A stretch of 64,000 nt of DNA from Natronococcus sp. CG52 (GTDB lineage Archaea; Halobacteriota; Halobacteria; Halobacteriales; Natrialbaceae): assembly GCF_023913515.1 (NCBI RefSeq), contig NZ_CP099391.1:3162001-3226000 (forward strand). The letters are read 5' to 3'. The notes under the pieces are model-generated. The model did not search any database, was not told the origin of the DNA, and was given only the letters and a program-made list of their open reading frames with translations. Position numbers and translations under genes: made by a program. Shown in pieces: positions 15,103-23,778 of the stretch; the stretch's first letter is position 1, and every line of letters begins with the position of its first letter.

Positions 15103-17253
15103 TCAAAGAGTCGCGGCGTCGATGCTGTGACTCCAACGTAATTCTTCGTCGATTCGAACGGGGACGTTTTCCAGCGCCAAGAACCGCCGGAGTTCGGCCC
15201 TCGAGAGGCGAAACGTCCCGAGCGCACCCCCGCACAGGAAGTACTCGCTATTCGACTCGATATACGGAATAAACATCGTTCCCATGCCCCGTCGCGTGGT
15301 CGGGTACGTCCTGATCTCGACCTTGAAGTCGTCGCCGACGGGTTCGATCTCGCACAGGTTCGGTACGGTGCTCTCGGCTTGCGCGATCGCGAATCCGCCG
15401 TCGCCGAGAACGATGTACTGCCCCCCGAGCAGGATAACGTCGCGAGCGATCTCGTGGGCTGCGTACAGCGGGAACCCGCGGTTGAGCAGGCGGGCGAGCG
15501 TCTGTCCCATCTCGATGGCCTCGCTGTTAACGAGGTTGCTCAGCGTGGCGATCCCGCCGATGCTGCCGCGCCGGATAAGATGGCGGCCCTGTTTGTACGA
15601 CCGGCAGGCGTTCAAGAAGAACGCGTCAGCCCCGACCTCCTCGAGGGTCGCGGCGTCGAGTTTTCCGTCTACGCACCGGAACCCCTCGTCGTCGATGTGA
15701 CCGATATAGTGGAGGAAATCGGTCGAGGAGCGAAGCACGGAGCGCAACTCGTCGACCGTCAGGTCGCGGTAGATGATGATGTCAAAAGGGAGGTCGGCGC
15801 GAGAACCGTACACTTCGTCGACGATATCTCGCTCGGCGTCCATACTGGTCTCGGTCTCGACGAGGGGGTTCGAGATGTCGATATCGTTACAGACGACGGT
15901 GATCTCGATATCGTCCTCGGTCGGACTGCGGCCGAGACGGTTCTGATACGCGTTGAGCAGCGCTTTGTTCGCCCCGAGCGGCGTACCGTCACCGATCCAC
16001 ACGTCTTCGAGCGAATCCGTTCGCTCCGGCTGAACGTACGCTTCGGCGGTCGACGCAGGACGCGTATTCTGCGTCCTGCTATCGTTCCGAAGGAACTCGT
16101 CGATGACCGCTTTCGGTTCGTCCGGGGGCGCTATTTCGCTTCCCCTGGACGAGCGTACGACGGCGAGACGGTGGGCGACGAACGGCAGTGCTTCGACGTT
16201 CTCGGGCTCCGGTTCGACGTGAGCGGTGAGTTTCCAGTCGGGGATCTGCGGTTCGAGTACCGAGAACGGGACGTCGAAGTAGGCCTCGATCCGCTCGGCG
16301 AGCGGGCGGTCGTACAGGGTAGCGAAATCGCAGTCGAGCCGCGATTCGATCATTCGACGCTCGTGTAAGTCCACCGGGTGCATCCCTTCCGTTCGGACTA
16401 CGCAATCGAGGAAGAACACCCGTTTCAACGCTCGTTCGACCGCCTCCTCGAAATCGTGACGCTCGCTGAGCGCGCGTTCGAAGCCGGTCTCGGTGACTAA
16501 TCGCGGCGCATCGGCCGGAACGAGGTCCGCTCCGAGATAGTATACGAGCGGTGCGACCGCGTAGATCAACCCGTACTCGGGCGGAACTTCGAGTCGAACG
16601 CCCGTATCGGGCGCGTCCATATCGGACGGGATCTGCAGCGCCTCTCCACGCCGGATCGTCGGCGGATGCCCGCGATACGAGGGATACGATCGTTCGGGAC
16701 GTCTCGTCTCGAGCGCCGACCCGAACGTCGACACGGCGGCCATCATATCCTGCGGTTTGTCCGTCGTCGTGATCGTCGCGGCCGGCTCTTTCCGATACGA
16801 ACGCGCTCCGACCAGCACCTCGGTCTCGCCGTCGAAGTCGACGTAGGTCTGCATCGAATCCGAAGAGACGGTGACGCTGCTGCAGGCCCGGAGATAGAGC
16901 TTGATCGGGGCGGCGAGTTCGAGGCTGTAGGTGTCAGCAGGAAGTTCTTCGGACGCGCACTGCTCTATTTTGGTCAGGAACGACCCGGACTCGTCACGAA
17001 CGTACACCGGAACGACGGTCGGCAGCGTGATCGCGGTCGTCGTCACCGCGACGGCTCCGTCGACTGGAAACGAAAATCGATCGACACCGAACGTTTCGGG
17101 CGATACGGGATCGGCCATCCAGAGCGTATACCGATTACGGTCGATTAGATCGATAACCTCGACGCCGTTGCCGTTTTGCACCGGTGAGAACGAGATAACG
17201 CTTCCCGCTTCATCCCGGTCTCGTTCGTCGTGCGATTCGTTCGGTGTACTCAT
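15103..17253 (-). CDS. CHAT-domain (caspase-like) cysteine protease
   Basis: 716 residues from ATG 17253. The C-terminal third is a CHAT peptidase: the catalytic His lies in LHYIGHIDDEGF (H519) and the catalytic Cys in FFLNACRSYKQG (C550), followed by GSIGGIATLSN, a family strand-loop. Residues 440-515 (ITVVCNDI, IIIYRDLTVDELRSVL) precede the His as in other CHAT/caspase folds. Residues 1-430 have no domain I recognise; they are rich in beta-strand-like segments and could be the target-recognition part. There is no signal peptide or transmembrane segment, so it is cytosolic. CHAT proteases act in regulated proteolysis and in some antiviral or cell-death systems. It is transcribed alone from a leaderless promoter and meets the DUF7503-type ORF tail to tail. 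Confidence 0.85.
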   Translation of the reverse strand: MSTPNESHDERDRDEAGSVISFSPVQNGNGVEVIDLIDRNRYTLWMADPVSPETFGVDRFSFPVDGAVAVTTTAITLPTVVPVYVRDESGSFLTKIEQCASEELPADTYSLELAAPIKLYLRACSSVTVSSDSMQTYVDFDGETEVLVGARSYRKEPAATITTTDKPQDMMAAVSTFGSALETRRPERSYPSYRGHPPTIRRGEALQIPSDMDAPDTGVRLEVPPEYGLIYAVAPLVYYLGADLVPADAPRLVTETGFERALSERHDFEEAVERALKRVFFLDCVVRTEGMHPVDLHERRMIESRLDCDFATLYDRPLAERIEAYFDVPFSVLEPQIPDWKLTAHVEPEPENVEALPFVAHRLAVVRSSRGSEIAPPDEPKAVIDEFLRNDSRTQNTRPASTAEAYVQPERTDSLEDVWIGDGTPLGANKALLNAYQNRLGRSPTEDDIEITVVCNDIDISNPLVETETSMDAERDIVDEVYGSRADLPFDIIIYRDLTVDELRSVLRSSTDFLHYIGHIDDEGFRCVDGKLDAATLEEVGADAFFLNACRSYKQGRHLIRRGSIGGIATLSNLVNSEAIEMGQTLARLLNRGFPLYAAHEIARDVILLGGQYIVLGDGGFAIAQAESTVPNLCEIEPVGDDFKVEIRTYPTTRRGMGTMFIPYIESNSEYFLCGGALGTFRLSRAELRRFLALENVPVRIDEELRWSHSIDAATL

Positions 17254-17276
17254 CGTCTACGTTAACGGACTGCCGA

Positions 17277-17311
17277 GATAAATGCACATCCACATAATAA
17301 CAGACGTGTTA
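17277..17311 (-). promoter_or_regulatory. Promoter and upstream dyad of the CHAT protease gene
   Basis: Read leftward, TTTATC (17277-17282) lies 24-29 bp before ATG 17253, indicating a leaderless transcript. Just upstream is an interrupted dyad, TAACA-GACG-TGTTA (17298-17311), in an AT-rich stretch. Its position before the TATA box suits an activator site. The rest of the gap to 17473 shows nothing further. Confidence 0.4.
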
Positions 17312-17473
17312 CTGACCGTAAAATTATACTGTCCGTACCCGGATTTGACCGCGTCGACGAACGTACCGGCGAAGTCCGCGCCCCCGACGCCGTTCGCTTG
17401 GGTAACGGAGTTCGAATTACTGCCTCACGGTGGTTCTATCCGACCGCCGCTTCCGGTCCCGAGCCGATCCGGA

Positions 17474-17872
17474 CTACTCGTCCGCGTCGCTAGGTAGTCG
17501 AACACTCGAGCCGAAGTACTTCGAGAGGACTTCGGACACGTTGTCAGCCTTGAACGCCTCGAGGTCCGACGCGATCTCGGCTTTCATCGCGTCGAAGTAC
17601 ACCTCGTCGGTCTGAAATTCGCGGAACTCGACGGACTCGACCGCGCCGAGCGGTTCGCCGAGCCAGTCCGCGGCCAGCCGTCTGGCGTACCGCTGGTCGC
17701 CGACCTCGCCGCGCCAGAGCGTGTTTCGGAAGAACAGCCAGCCCTCGGTGCCCGGCTCGGGGGCGTCTCGAGAGACCGTGACCGTCGTCTCGGCGGATCC
17801 CGTATCGACGCGGATCGACTCCGCGGCGGGCTCGAGACGAAGGGTGACGCGGAAGACGTATTCGGCGTCCAT
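17474..17872 (-). CDS. LWR-salt protein
   Basis: 132 residues from ATG 17872. It contains the signature FFRNTLWRGEVGDQRYARRLAADWLG (split: FFRNTLWRG then a basic patch), typical of the haloarchaeal LWR-salt family, and it is acidic elsewhere. The family is restricted to halophiles and has no known function. Its ATG lies 3 bp after the stop of the pterin carbinolamine dehydratase gene, so the two are co-transcribed. Confidence 0.8.
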   Translation of the reverse strand: MDAEYVFRVTLRLEPAAESIRVDTGSAETTVTVSRDAPEPGTEGWLFFRNTLWRGEVGDQRYARRLAADWLGEPLGAVESVEFREFQTDEVYFDAMKAEIASDLEAFKADNVSEVLSKYFGSSVRLPSDADE

Positions 17873-17875
17873 CGC

Positions 17876-18157
17876 TCAGTCGCTTCGCTCGGACTCGATC
17901 AGGTCCGCCATCTCGATGTCGTCCTCGGTGATTCCGCCCTCCTCGTGGGAGGTCAGCCGGATTTCGACCTCCTCGTAGCGGATGGTGATCTCGGGGTGGT
18001 GGAACTGCGCCTCGGCGATCTCGCCGACCATCTGGGCGAAGTTGACGCCGCGGAGGTAGTCGTCGAACTCGTACGTTCGAACGATCTCGTCGCCCTCCCG
18101 TGTCCACTCGTCGGGAAGTTGCGCGTCGATCTCGTCGTCTGAAAGCAGGTCGGCCAT
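17876..18157 (-). CDS. Pterin-4a-carbinolamine dehydratase
   Basis: 93 residues from ATG 18157; an in-frame extension to 18181 (MVGFVRLH) is not expected for the family. It dehydrates 4a-hydroxytetrahydrobiopterin. The active-site motif is EAQFHHPEITIRYEEVEI, with adjacent histidines and the downstream Thr-Ser-His of LTSHEEGG. Length matches the family (about 95). It is the upstream partner of the LWR-salt gene. Its pterin-linked partner is not in the window; in archaea the protein often has an unassigned pterin role. Confidence 0.9.
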   Translation of the reverse strand: MADLLSDDEIDAQLPDEWTREGDEIVRTYEFDDYLRGVNFAQMVGEIAEAQFHHPEITIRYEEVEIRLTSHEEGGITEDDIEMADLIESERSD

Positions 18158-18240
18158 GTGAAGCCGAACGAAACCCACCAAAATAACGATTGTGCCGTCT
18201 CGATCCTGTCGGTCGAAAACGGGAGACGTCGGAGCGGCGC

Positions 18241-19563
18241 TCAGTCGTCGTCCGTCGCGCCGAGCCGGACGTTCGACCGGCCGGTGTCTCCCGTTTCGAC
18301 GAACGACGGCGGCCGCCGCGAGTCCCCGCCGAAGTCGGGGTCGAACAGCTGCAGCGCGGTGTTGATCGTGCTCCAGTCGTCCTCCGCCGCGGCCTCTCGC
18401 AGGCTCTTGGTCGGCGGCGCGAGCAGCTGGCTGACCAGCGAGTCCGCCATCGACTCGACGATCTCGCGCTGATCGTCGTTTTCGCCGTCGAGTTCGGCGA
18501 GTGCGCGCTCGATTTCGCGCTCCTTGATGCGTTCGGCCGACTCGTACATCGCGGCGATCACCTCGTCCGCGCGGGCCCGCTTGTACTGATCACAGAGCAG
18601 GTCGAACTCCCGGCCGATCATCGCTTCTACCTCGCGGGCGGCGTCGGCACGCTGCTCGCGAGTCTCCGCGGTGATCGACTCGAGGTCGTCGAGGTCGTAG
18701 ACGGTCACCGACGGGAGGTCGTCGGTCGCCGGCGCGACGTCTCGCGGCTGACCGAGATCGACGATCACTCGCTCGTCGCCGTTCGTCTCGAGATGGTGCG
18801 GTGCGAGGACGGGTTCCGCGCTTCCGGTGGCCGTGATCACGACGTCTGCGTCGTCGACGACGGTCGTGAGGGCCTCGAGCGGGACGGCGCTGGCGTCGGC
18901 CTCGAGTTCGTCCGCGAGGTGGTCGGCGTGTGCGACCGTCCGGTTCGCGACGATCAGTTCGTCCACGTCGGCGTCCGCGAGACTGCGGGCCGCCAGCCGT
19001 CCCATCTCGCCGGCGCCGACGACCAGACTCGTCGCCCCCTCGAGGGCGACGTCGTTCGCCACGAGTCTCGTTGCGGCGGAGCCCAGCGAGACGACGCCCT
19101 CGTTGATCCCGGTTTCGGTGCGTGCGCGTTCGCCGACGTGGATCGCCTTCGTCACGGCGGCCTCGAGCATCGGACCGATACCGCCGGCGCTGCGGGCGTC
19201 CTCGTAGGCCGTCCGGACCTGGCCGATGATCTGGTCCTCGCCGAGGATAACCGACTCGAGCCCCGCCGCGACGCGAAGCAGGTGGCGTAGGCTCTCGTCG
19301 TGGTCGGTGACGACGAGCGCGTCGTCGTCCGTCGTCGCGAAAAACTCCTCGAGTGCGGCGCGGCCGACGGCGGCGTCGGTGGTGACGGTGTAGGCCTCGA
19401 CCCGGTTACACGTCGAGAGGACGTACGCCTCCTCGACGCCCGACACCGTACACAGATCCGCGACGCCGGCGCGCTGGCTCTCGGGGCTCGAAGCGGCGAG
19501 ATCGTCGACGCTTCCGCTCTCGTGCGTTACGCGCGCAGCCGTGATGACCCCCGCCGGTGTCAC
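18241..19563 (-). CDS. hemA: Glutamyl-tRNA reductase
   Basis: 440 residues from GTG 19563. First committed step of C5 tetrapyrrole synthesis: NADPH reduction of Glu-tRNA(Glu) to glutamate-1-semialdehyde. The catalytic Cys is in VLSTCNRVEAY, the substrate-binding segment is ESVILGEDQIIGQVRTAY, the NADPH site is LVVGAGEMG, and the C-terminal helical dimerisation domain follows. The C-terminal 40 residues (GDSRRPPSFVETGDTGRSNV) are an acidic extension. The GTG overlaps the upstream sirC stop by 4 bp, so it is translationally coupled in an operon with sirC and the siroheme decarboxylase gene. Confidence 0.95.
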   Translation of the reverse strand: MTPAGVITAARVTHESGSVDDLAASSPESQRAGVADLCTVSGVEEAYVLSTCNRVEAYTVTTDAAVGRAALEEFFATTDDDALVVTDHDESLRHLLRVAAGLESVILGEDQIIGQVRTAYEDARSAGGIGPMLEAAVTKAIHVGERARTETGINEGVVSLGSAATRLVANDVALEGATSLVVGAGEMGRLAARSLADADVDELIVANRTVAHADHLADELEADASAVPLEALTTVVDDADVVITATGSAEPVLAPHHLETNGDERVIVDLGQPRDVAPATDDLPSVTVYDLDDLESITAETREQRADAAREVEAMIGREFDLLCDQYKRARADEVIAAMYESAERIKEREIERALAELDGENDDQREIVESMADSLVSQLLAPPTKSLREAAAEDDWSTINTALQLFDPDFGGDSRRPPSFVETGDTGRSNVRLGATDDD

Positions 19564-20216
19564 GACCCATCACCCTCCGTCGACAGTTGCTCGCCGAGCA
19601 CGTCCTCGATCACTTGCGATGGCTTGGATACACCCGTACGTAAAGCTGTCCAAACGTCGGAAGAATTGACGACATCGGTGACGATCTCGCGTCGGCGCAC
19701 CGGCGCGACGCCCCGTGCTTTGAGTTCCGTCCGGAGCCCCGCACACACGGTCGCCATTTCGCCGGCACCGGAAAGCGTTTCGTCGAGTTCCTGTCGGAGG
19801 TGCTTGCTCAGCGCGGGCGCCGTTCCGCCGGTCGCGATCGAGACGACGACGGGATCCTCGCGAACGGTCGCGGGGACGACGACGCTACCGGGGTCGCGCT
19901 CACCGGAGCGATCGGCGCGATTGACCAGGCATCCTCGCTCCCGGGCGGCTTCCACCACGGCCTCGTTGACCGCACCGTCGTTCGTCGCGGCGACGACCAG
20001 CGCGGGTGCGATCCGTTCGATCCACGACGCGACCGCGGCCGGTTCGGGAGCGGCGCGCACCAGTTCGGCACCGCCGAACGCCTCGTCGGCGAACTCGGGG
20101 CTCACGACGATCACCTCGGCTTCGCGGGCGAACCGGCGAGCTTTCCGCGCACCCACCGGTCCGCCGCCGAAGACGAGCACCGTCGCGTCCGCGAAATCGT
20201 GGAGCAGCGGGATCAT
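19560..20216 (-). CDS. sirC: Precorrin-2 dehydrogenase / sirohydrochlorin ferrochelatase-like SirC
   Basis: 218 residues from ATG 20216. The NAD-binding loop is VLVFGGGPVGARKARRF and a second strand gives IVVSPEF, as in the N-terminal half of CysG/Met8. There is no methyltransferase domain, so it should oxidise precorrin-2 to sirohydrochlorin only, possibly with metal insertion. It overlaps hemA by 4 bp downstream and the siroheme decarboxylase gene by 4 bp upstream, one coupled operon. It supplies siroheme for the archaeal alternative heme route. Confidence 0.9.
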   Translation of the reverse strand: MIPLLHDFADATVLVFGGGPVGARKARRFAREAEVIVVSPEFADEAFGGAELVRAAPEPAAVASWIERIAPALVVAATNDGAVNEAVVEAARERGCLVNRADRSGERDPGSVVVPATVREDPVVVSIATGGTAPALSKHLRQELDETLSGAGEMATVCAGLRTELKARGVAPVRRREIVTDVVNSSDVWTALRTGVSKPSQVIEDVLGEQLSTEGDGS

Positions 20217-21289
20217 TCGACGTGGGGCGTACGGGATTCCGTGTTGGCGTCCGCGCGTTCCTCGAGTCGAATCCCCGTCTTCTTCAGGATCCGCGTCGAG
20301 AACAGCGAGTCCCAGTCGTCGTCTGTGACGTCCCAGTGCTCGCTCATCGTCTCGCGGACCTGCTCGATGCGCCGTTGACTCTCGGCCTCGCTACGGCCGT
20401 GGGTCATCGCGAAGAAGTTGTACGGCCAGACGCCCTCGTGGCGCGGCCGCTCGTAACAGTGAGTGACGAACGACAGCGAGGCGACCTCGGGGCCGACCTC
20501 GCTCACGACCTCGTCGGGAACGTTCCAGACGGTCATCCCGTTCTCCGTGTAGCCGAGCGCGTAGTGGTTCGGGACGACGCCGATCCGGCGGATCTTCCCC
20601 TCGCGCTCGAAGCGGGTGATCGTCTCGAGCACCCACTCGCGGTCCTTTCCGATCGCGTCGGCGACGTCGGCGTACGGCGTCTCTGAAAGCGGCAGTCCGT
20701 CCTGGATCTCGAGCACGAGATCGCGCTCGGCCGGCGACAGCGTCGTCGCGTCGGTCGGTTCGACGTCCGGTCCTCGATCCGAGCAGTCGATTCCGCCCTC
20801 GAGCGGGCCGTCGACGTAGAACTTCGCCTCGACGCGGAACTCCCGCTGTTTTGGCAGGTTGTACGTCTCCTGGCCCGTCTCGGTCTCGATTTCGGCGAGC
20901 ACTTCCGCCACTCGATCCTCCTCGGCGACGCTCACGACGAACCAGACGTTCAGGTGCGGATGCTCGCGCTCGTAGTTGTGCGCGACCTCGCGGCGGTCGT
21001 TGACGGCCTCGGCGACCTCGTCGAACCGGTCCTCGGGGGCGTGCATCGCGACCAGCGTCGCCGCGCCGCCGATCTCCTGGGCGTTCACGAGCGGGCCGAA
21101 CCGCGAGAGGACGCCCCGCTCGTCCAGGTCGCGAATCGTCTCGAGCAACTCCGTCGCGGTGATCTCGACCCCGTTGTCGCGCATGGCGGCGGCGGCGACC
21201 TCGAAGGGGTCGTCCGCGACGGGAAAGCCGCCCTGAAAGGCGTTGACGACCGCCCGTTCGCGGTCCGTGAGATCGACGTCAGTGGTCAT
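20213..21289 (-). CDS. Siroheme decarboxylase, AhbA-AhbB-type tandem fusion (Lrp/AsnC fold)
   Basis: 358 residues from ATG 21289. Two Lrp/AsnC-like halves lie in tandem: LTDRERAVVNAFQGGFPVADDPF with a following RFGPLV and HPHLNVWFVV, then LSPAERDLVLEIQDGLPLSETPY with IRRIGVVPNHYALGYTENGMTVWNV. The second half keeps RxGVVPNHYxLGY, typical of siroheme decarboxylases (AhbB/NirDLGH) rather than DNA-binding Lrp proteins. The enzyme removes acetate-side-chain carboxyls of siroheme on the path to heme. Bacterial and methanogen versions use two separate chains; here one chain holds both. First gene of the operon with sirC and hemA. Confidence 0.87.
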   Translation of the reverse strand: MTTDVDLTDRERAVVNAFQGGFPVADDPFEVAAAAMRDNGVEITATELLETIRDLDERGVLSRFGPLVNAQEIGGAATLVAMHAPEDRFDEVAEAVNDRREVAHNYEREHPHLNVWFVVSVAEEDRVAEVLAEIETETGQETYNLPKQREFRVEAKFYVDGPLEGGIDCSDRGPDVEPTDATTLSPAERDLVLEIQDGLPLSETPYADVADAIGKDREWVLETITRFEREGKIRRIGVVPNHYALGYTENGMTVWNVPDEVVSEVGPEVASLSFVTHCYERPRHEGVWPYNFFAMTHGRSEAESQRRIEQVRETMSEHWDVTDDDWDSLFSTRILKKTGIRLEERADANTESRTPHVE

Positions 21290-21388
21290 ACCGGATACTC
21301 GCGGCTGTCGATGCATAAGCGAACCGGGACCGGACCCGTCTGACAGCCGGTCGTTCGGTCCGGACTGTACGGTTGCGACTCGAGACGA

Positions 21389-21790
21389 CTACCCTTCGAC
21401 GCCGGTCACGTCGTACCCGAGTTCCTGAATCTCCTCGAGAATCGCTTCGTGGTCGGCGCTCGCCTCGTAGTAGATGACGATATCGAAACTCCCCTCGCGC
21501 AGCAGTTGCTGGCACTCCCAGACGAACTCCTCGTCGTCGAGGGTGAGCCCCTGGTGCTGGTTCGAGGAGAAGTCGGAGTCGTCGTTGCCCGAGTAGACGT
21601 AGCAGTCGGTCGGGTCGTGGCCGGCGTGTTCGGCGATGACGTCGCCGACGTCGATCGTCGCCTGCATCATCTGAACGTCCTCGCTGCCGTCGTAGTCGGT
21701 GTGGACGATCGCGCCGTTGAGTTCGACGTCACCGGGCTCGAGCAGCGCTTTCGTCCGCTGGTAGAGATCCTGGTCGAGTGTGTCCGTCAT
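21389..21790 (-). CDS. DUF5778-type haloarchaeal protein
   Basis: 133 residues from ATG 21790. A highly acidic soluble protein with YQRTKALLEPGDVELNGAIVHT, DPTDCYVYSGNDDSDFSSNQHQG and EFVWECQQLL; I recall this as the haloarchaeal DUF5778 family. No catalytic motif, zinc ligands or membrane segments are apparent. It is monocistronic, between the heme operon and uppS, and transcribed away from uppS. Function unknown. Confidence 0.75.
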   Translation of the reverse strand: MTDTLDQDLYQRTKALLEPGDVELNGAIVHTDYDGSEDVQMMQATIDVGDVIAEHAGHDPTDCYVYSGNDDSDFSSNQHQGLTLDDEEFVWECQQLLREGSFDIVIYYEASADHEAILEEIQELGYDVTGVEG

Positions 21791-21916
21791 TGTTCGAGAC
21801 GAGAGTTCCCGGACTGATAGCGGTCACGATTGCGCCTGGGGCCGTCGTGAGAACGTTTATCGGTGACGATGAGTCACACGCAAGACACATATTTCTCCCC
21901 GACGTCACGTCGAGTG

Positions 21917-22849
21917 ATGAACCGGTGGCTCCGTCAACGCGTCGACGCGGCGTACGAGCAGTTGCTCTCTCGGGAGATCGCCGGTGCGCCGACCCACGTC
22001 GCCGTGATTCAGGACGGAAACCGGCGCTACGCCCGACAACAGGGCGACGACGCGACCGAGGGTCACCAGGCCGGCGCGGAGACGACCGAGCGCGTCCTCG
22101 AGTGGTGTCAGGAGATCGGGGTCGAGGAGCTCACCCTCTACGCGTTCTCGACGGAGAACTTCAACCGGCCCCCGGAGGAGCGCGAGGCGCTGTTCGACCT
22201 GCTCTGTGAGAAGCTGCGGGAGTTTGCCGACGCCGAGCGCGTCCACGAGAACGAGGTCCACATTCGGGCGCTGGGCGCCGTCGACCGCCTCCCCGAGCGG
22301 GTCCAGGAGGTGGTCACGTACGCCGAGGAACGAACCTGCGAGTACGACCAGTTCGTCCTCAACATCGCGCTGGCCTACGGCGGGCGCTCGGAGCTCCTCG
22401 AGGCCACCCGCGGCGTCGCGGCGGACGTCGAGTCGGGTACCGTCGACCCCGACGACATCGACGTCGAGACGATCGAGCGCCGGCTCTACGACGAGCCGGT
22501 TCGCGACGTCGACCTGATCATCCGGACCGGCGGCGACGAGCGCACCTCGAATTTCCTGCCCTGGCACGCGAACGGCAACGAGGCGGCGGTCTTCTTCTGC
22601 ACGCCCTACTGGCCCGAGTTCTCGAAGGCCGACTTCCTTCGCGGGATCCGCACCTACGAGCACCGTCAGGAGTCCTGGCGGCGGACGCGGGCTCGGCGAG
22701 CGCTCGCCCTGCTCGGGGCGATGAGCGACCACGAACTCGTCGAAGCCCGCTCGATCGTCGACCGCTTTCGCGACTCGCTGCCGACCGCCGAGCAGCCGGA
22801 CGAGGAGGAGCTCGAGCCGGTCGACTCGAGCGGTCCGACGGCAGACTGA
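21917..22849 (+). CDS. uppS: Cis-polyprenyl diphosphate synthase (UppS family)
   Basis: 310 residues from ATG 21917; CATATTT about 24 bp upstream supports this over earlier in-frame starts. It extends farnesyl or geranylgeranyl diphosphate by cis-addition of isopentenyl units to make the dolichol-type carrier for glycosylation. Signature segments are intact: HVAVIQDGNRRYAR (catalytic Asp), LYAFSTENFNRP, and LIIRTGGDERTSNFLPWHANGNE (Arg/Gly diphosphate-binding). The C-terminal about 40 residues are an acidic tail. A divergent homologue lacking the catalytic motif lies 1 kb downstream on the other strand. Confidence 0.93.
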   Translation: MNRWLRQRVDAAYEQLLSREIAGAPTHVAVIQDGNRRYARQQGDDATEGHQAGAETTERVLEWCQEIGVEELTLYAFSTENFNRPPEEREALFDLLCEKLREFADAERVHENEVHIRALGAVDRLPERVQEVVTYAEERTCEYDQFVLNIALAYGGRSELLEATRGVAADVESGTVDPDDIDVETIERRLYDEPVRDVDLIIRTGGDERTSNFLPWHANGNEAAVFFCTPYWPEFSKADFLRGIRTYEHRQESWRRTRARRALALLGAMSDHELVEARSIVDRFRDSLPTAEQPDEEELEPVDSSGPTAD

Positions 22850-22894
22850 GACGGAACTCGAAACCTACAATCGGAGCGAGTTCGAACGTCGAGT

Positions 22895-23116
22895 ATGGAC
22901 CGCCGCCAGCTCGCCGTCGGGACTCTCGCGACGAGCACCGGCCTCGTATTGTTTCTCGTCCTCGGGCTGACCGGCGTTCTCCGCCACCCGCAGGCGGCGA
23001 CCGACCACACCCAGCCGGCGGAGTTTCTCGCGATCGGGAGCGGCTTTCTCCTGCTCACCATCGGGGTCCTCGTGCTGTTTCTGGCCTACGTCGAACTCCC
23101 CGATCCCGGCGCCTGA
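22895..23116 (+). CDS. Small two-helix membrane protein, unknown
   Basis: 73 residues from ATG 22895. Two clear hydrophobic helices (GLVLFLVLGLTGVL and SGFLLLTIGVLVLFLAYV) are joined by a charged loop with HPQAATDHTQPAEF. The start lies 45 bp after uppS, so co-transcription with the carrier-lipid synthase is likely. No family recognised. Confidence 0.65.
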   Translation: MDRRQLAVGTLATSTGLVLFLVLGLTGVLRHPQAATDHTQPAEFLAIGSGFLLLTIGVLVLFLAYVELPDPGA

Positions 23117-23291
23117 CGCTCCGGCGCGAGCGACGTCGGGCCGACCTCGAGAGGCGCGAGCACGACGACACGTACGGGACGCGCCGACGATCGGCGTTCA
23201 TCGTCCTGCGAACGCGACCACGCCAGATATCGCCCGCTCGAATCTCTCGAATACGAACGGTGATCACCGAGACGGATCAAAAGTCGGCGGA

Positions 23292-23471
23292 TCACTGGTG
23301 GAACCGCGGCCACTGTTCTTCGGGGAGTAACTCCGTCGAACCGCAACAGCCGCACTTTTCGGGCGCGTCGTACCGGTGATCGCCATCGGCCTGTGCGGAG
23401 ACCGTGCCGGCGTGCAGTATCTGACATTCCGTGCAAACGTACTTTTCTGGGTGCTCTGGGGCGTGAGCCAT
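23292..23471 (-). CDS. Small zinc-ribbon protein
   Basis: 59 residues from ATG 23471; the frame extends to 23594 but ATG 23471 starts the conserved-looking part. It has two knuckles, VCTECQILH and KCGCCGSTEL, about 30 residues apart, probably one zinc ribbon. Such proteins are common in haloarchaea and mostly uncharacterised. It lies between the small membrane protein and the hairpin repeat. Confidence 0.65.
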   Translation of the reverse strand: MAHAPEHPEKYVCTECQILHAGTVSAQADGDHRYDAPEKCGCCGSTELLPEEQWPRFHQ

Positions 23472-23570
23472 GTGTACAGATACCCCCGCTGGCGAGATAT
23501 AGACCGGGTGTGAGACAGTGACAGGATCGCCGAAATATACGTACCATTTCCGCCTCGAGATTCCTCGCTC

Positions 23571-23760
23571 CGCGAAGAACCGCTCGCTGCTCACGGGCGC
23601 TGCGAGACGATTTCACCGCCGTCTCGCGGGCGCTTTGCACGTTCGACTGCTCGCGGAACCAAAGGTTCCGCGCCAGGCGCGAAAAGCTACGCTAAAAAGG
23701 CCGCTCGCTCGCTTCGCTCGTTCGCGGGCGCGTTCCTCGCCGGGCGCCACTGGTCGTCTT
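23571..23760. repeat. Dispersed intergenic hairpin repeat, copy C
   Basis: The gap between the zinc-ribbon gene and the UppS-like gene contains no gene. It carries an 8-bp-arm inverted repeat (GCGAGACG/CGTCTCGC, about 23610-23635) and a perfect hairpin with 9-bp arms and AAA loop at 23652-23660/23664-23672. This is the same architecture as the hairpins in the repeats at 1.2 and 6.8 kb but a different stem sequence. The linking CTCGCTCGCTTCGCTCGTTCG motif is shared too. Confidence 0.6.
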
Positions 23761-23778
23761 CTCGAGCCGGGTATCGAG

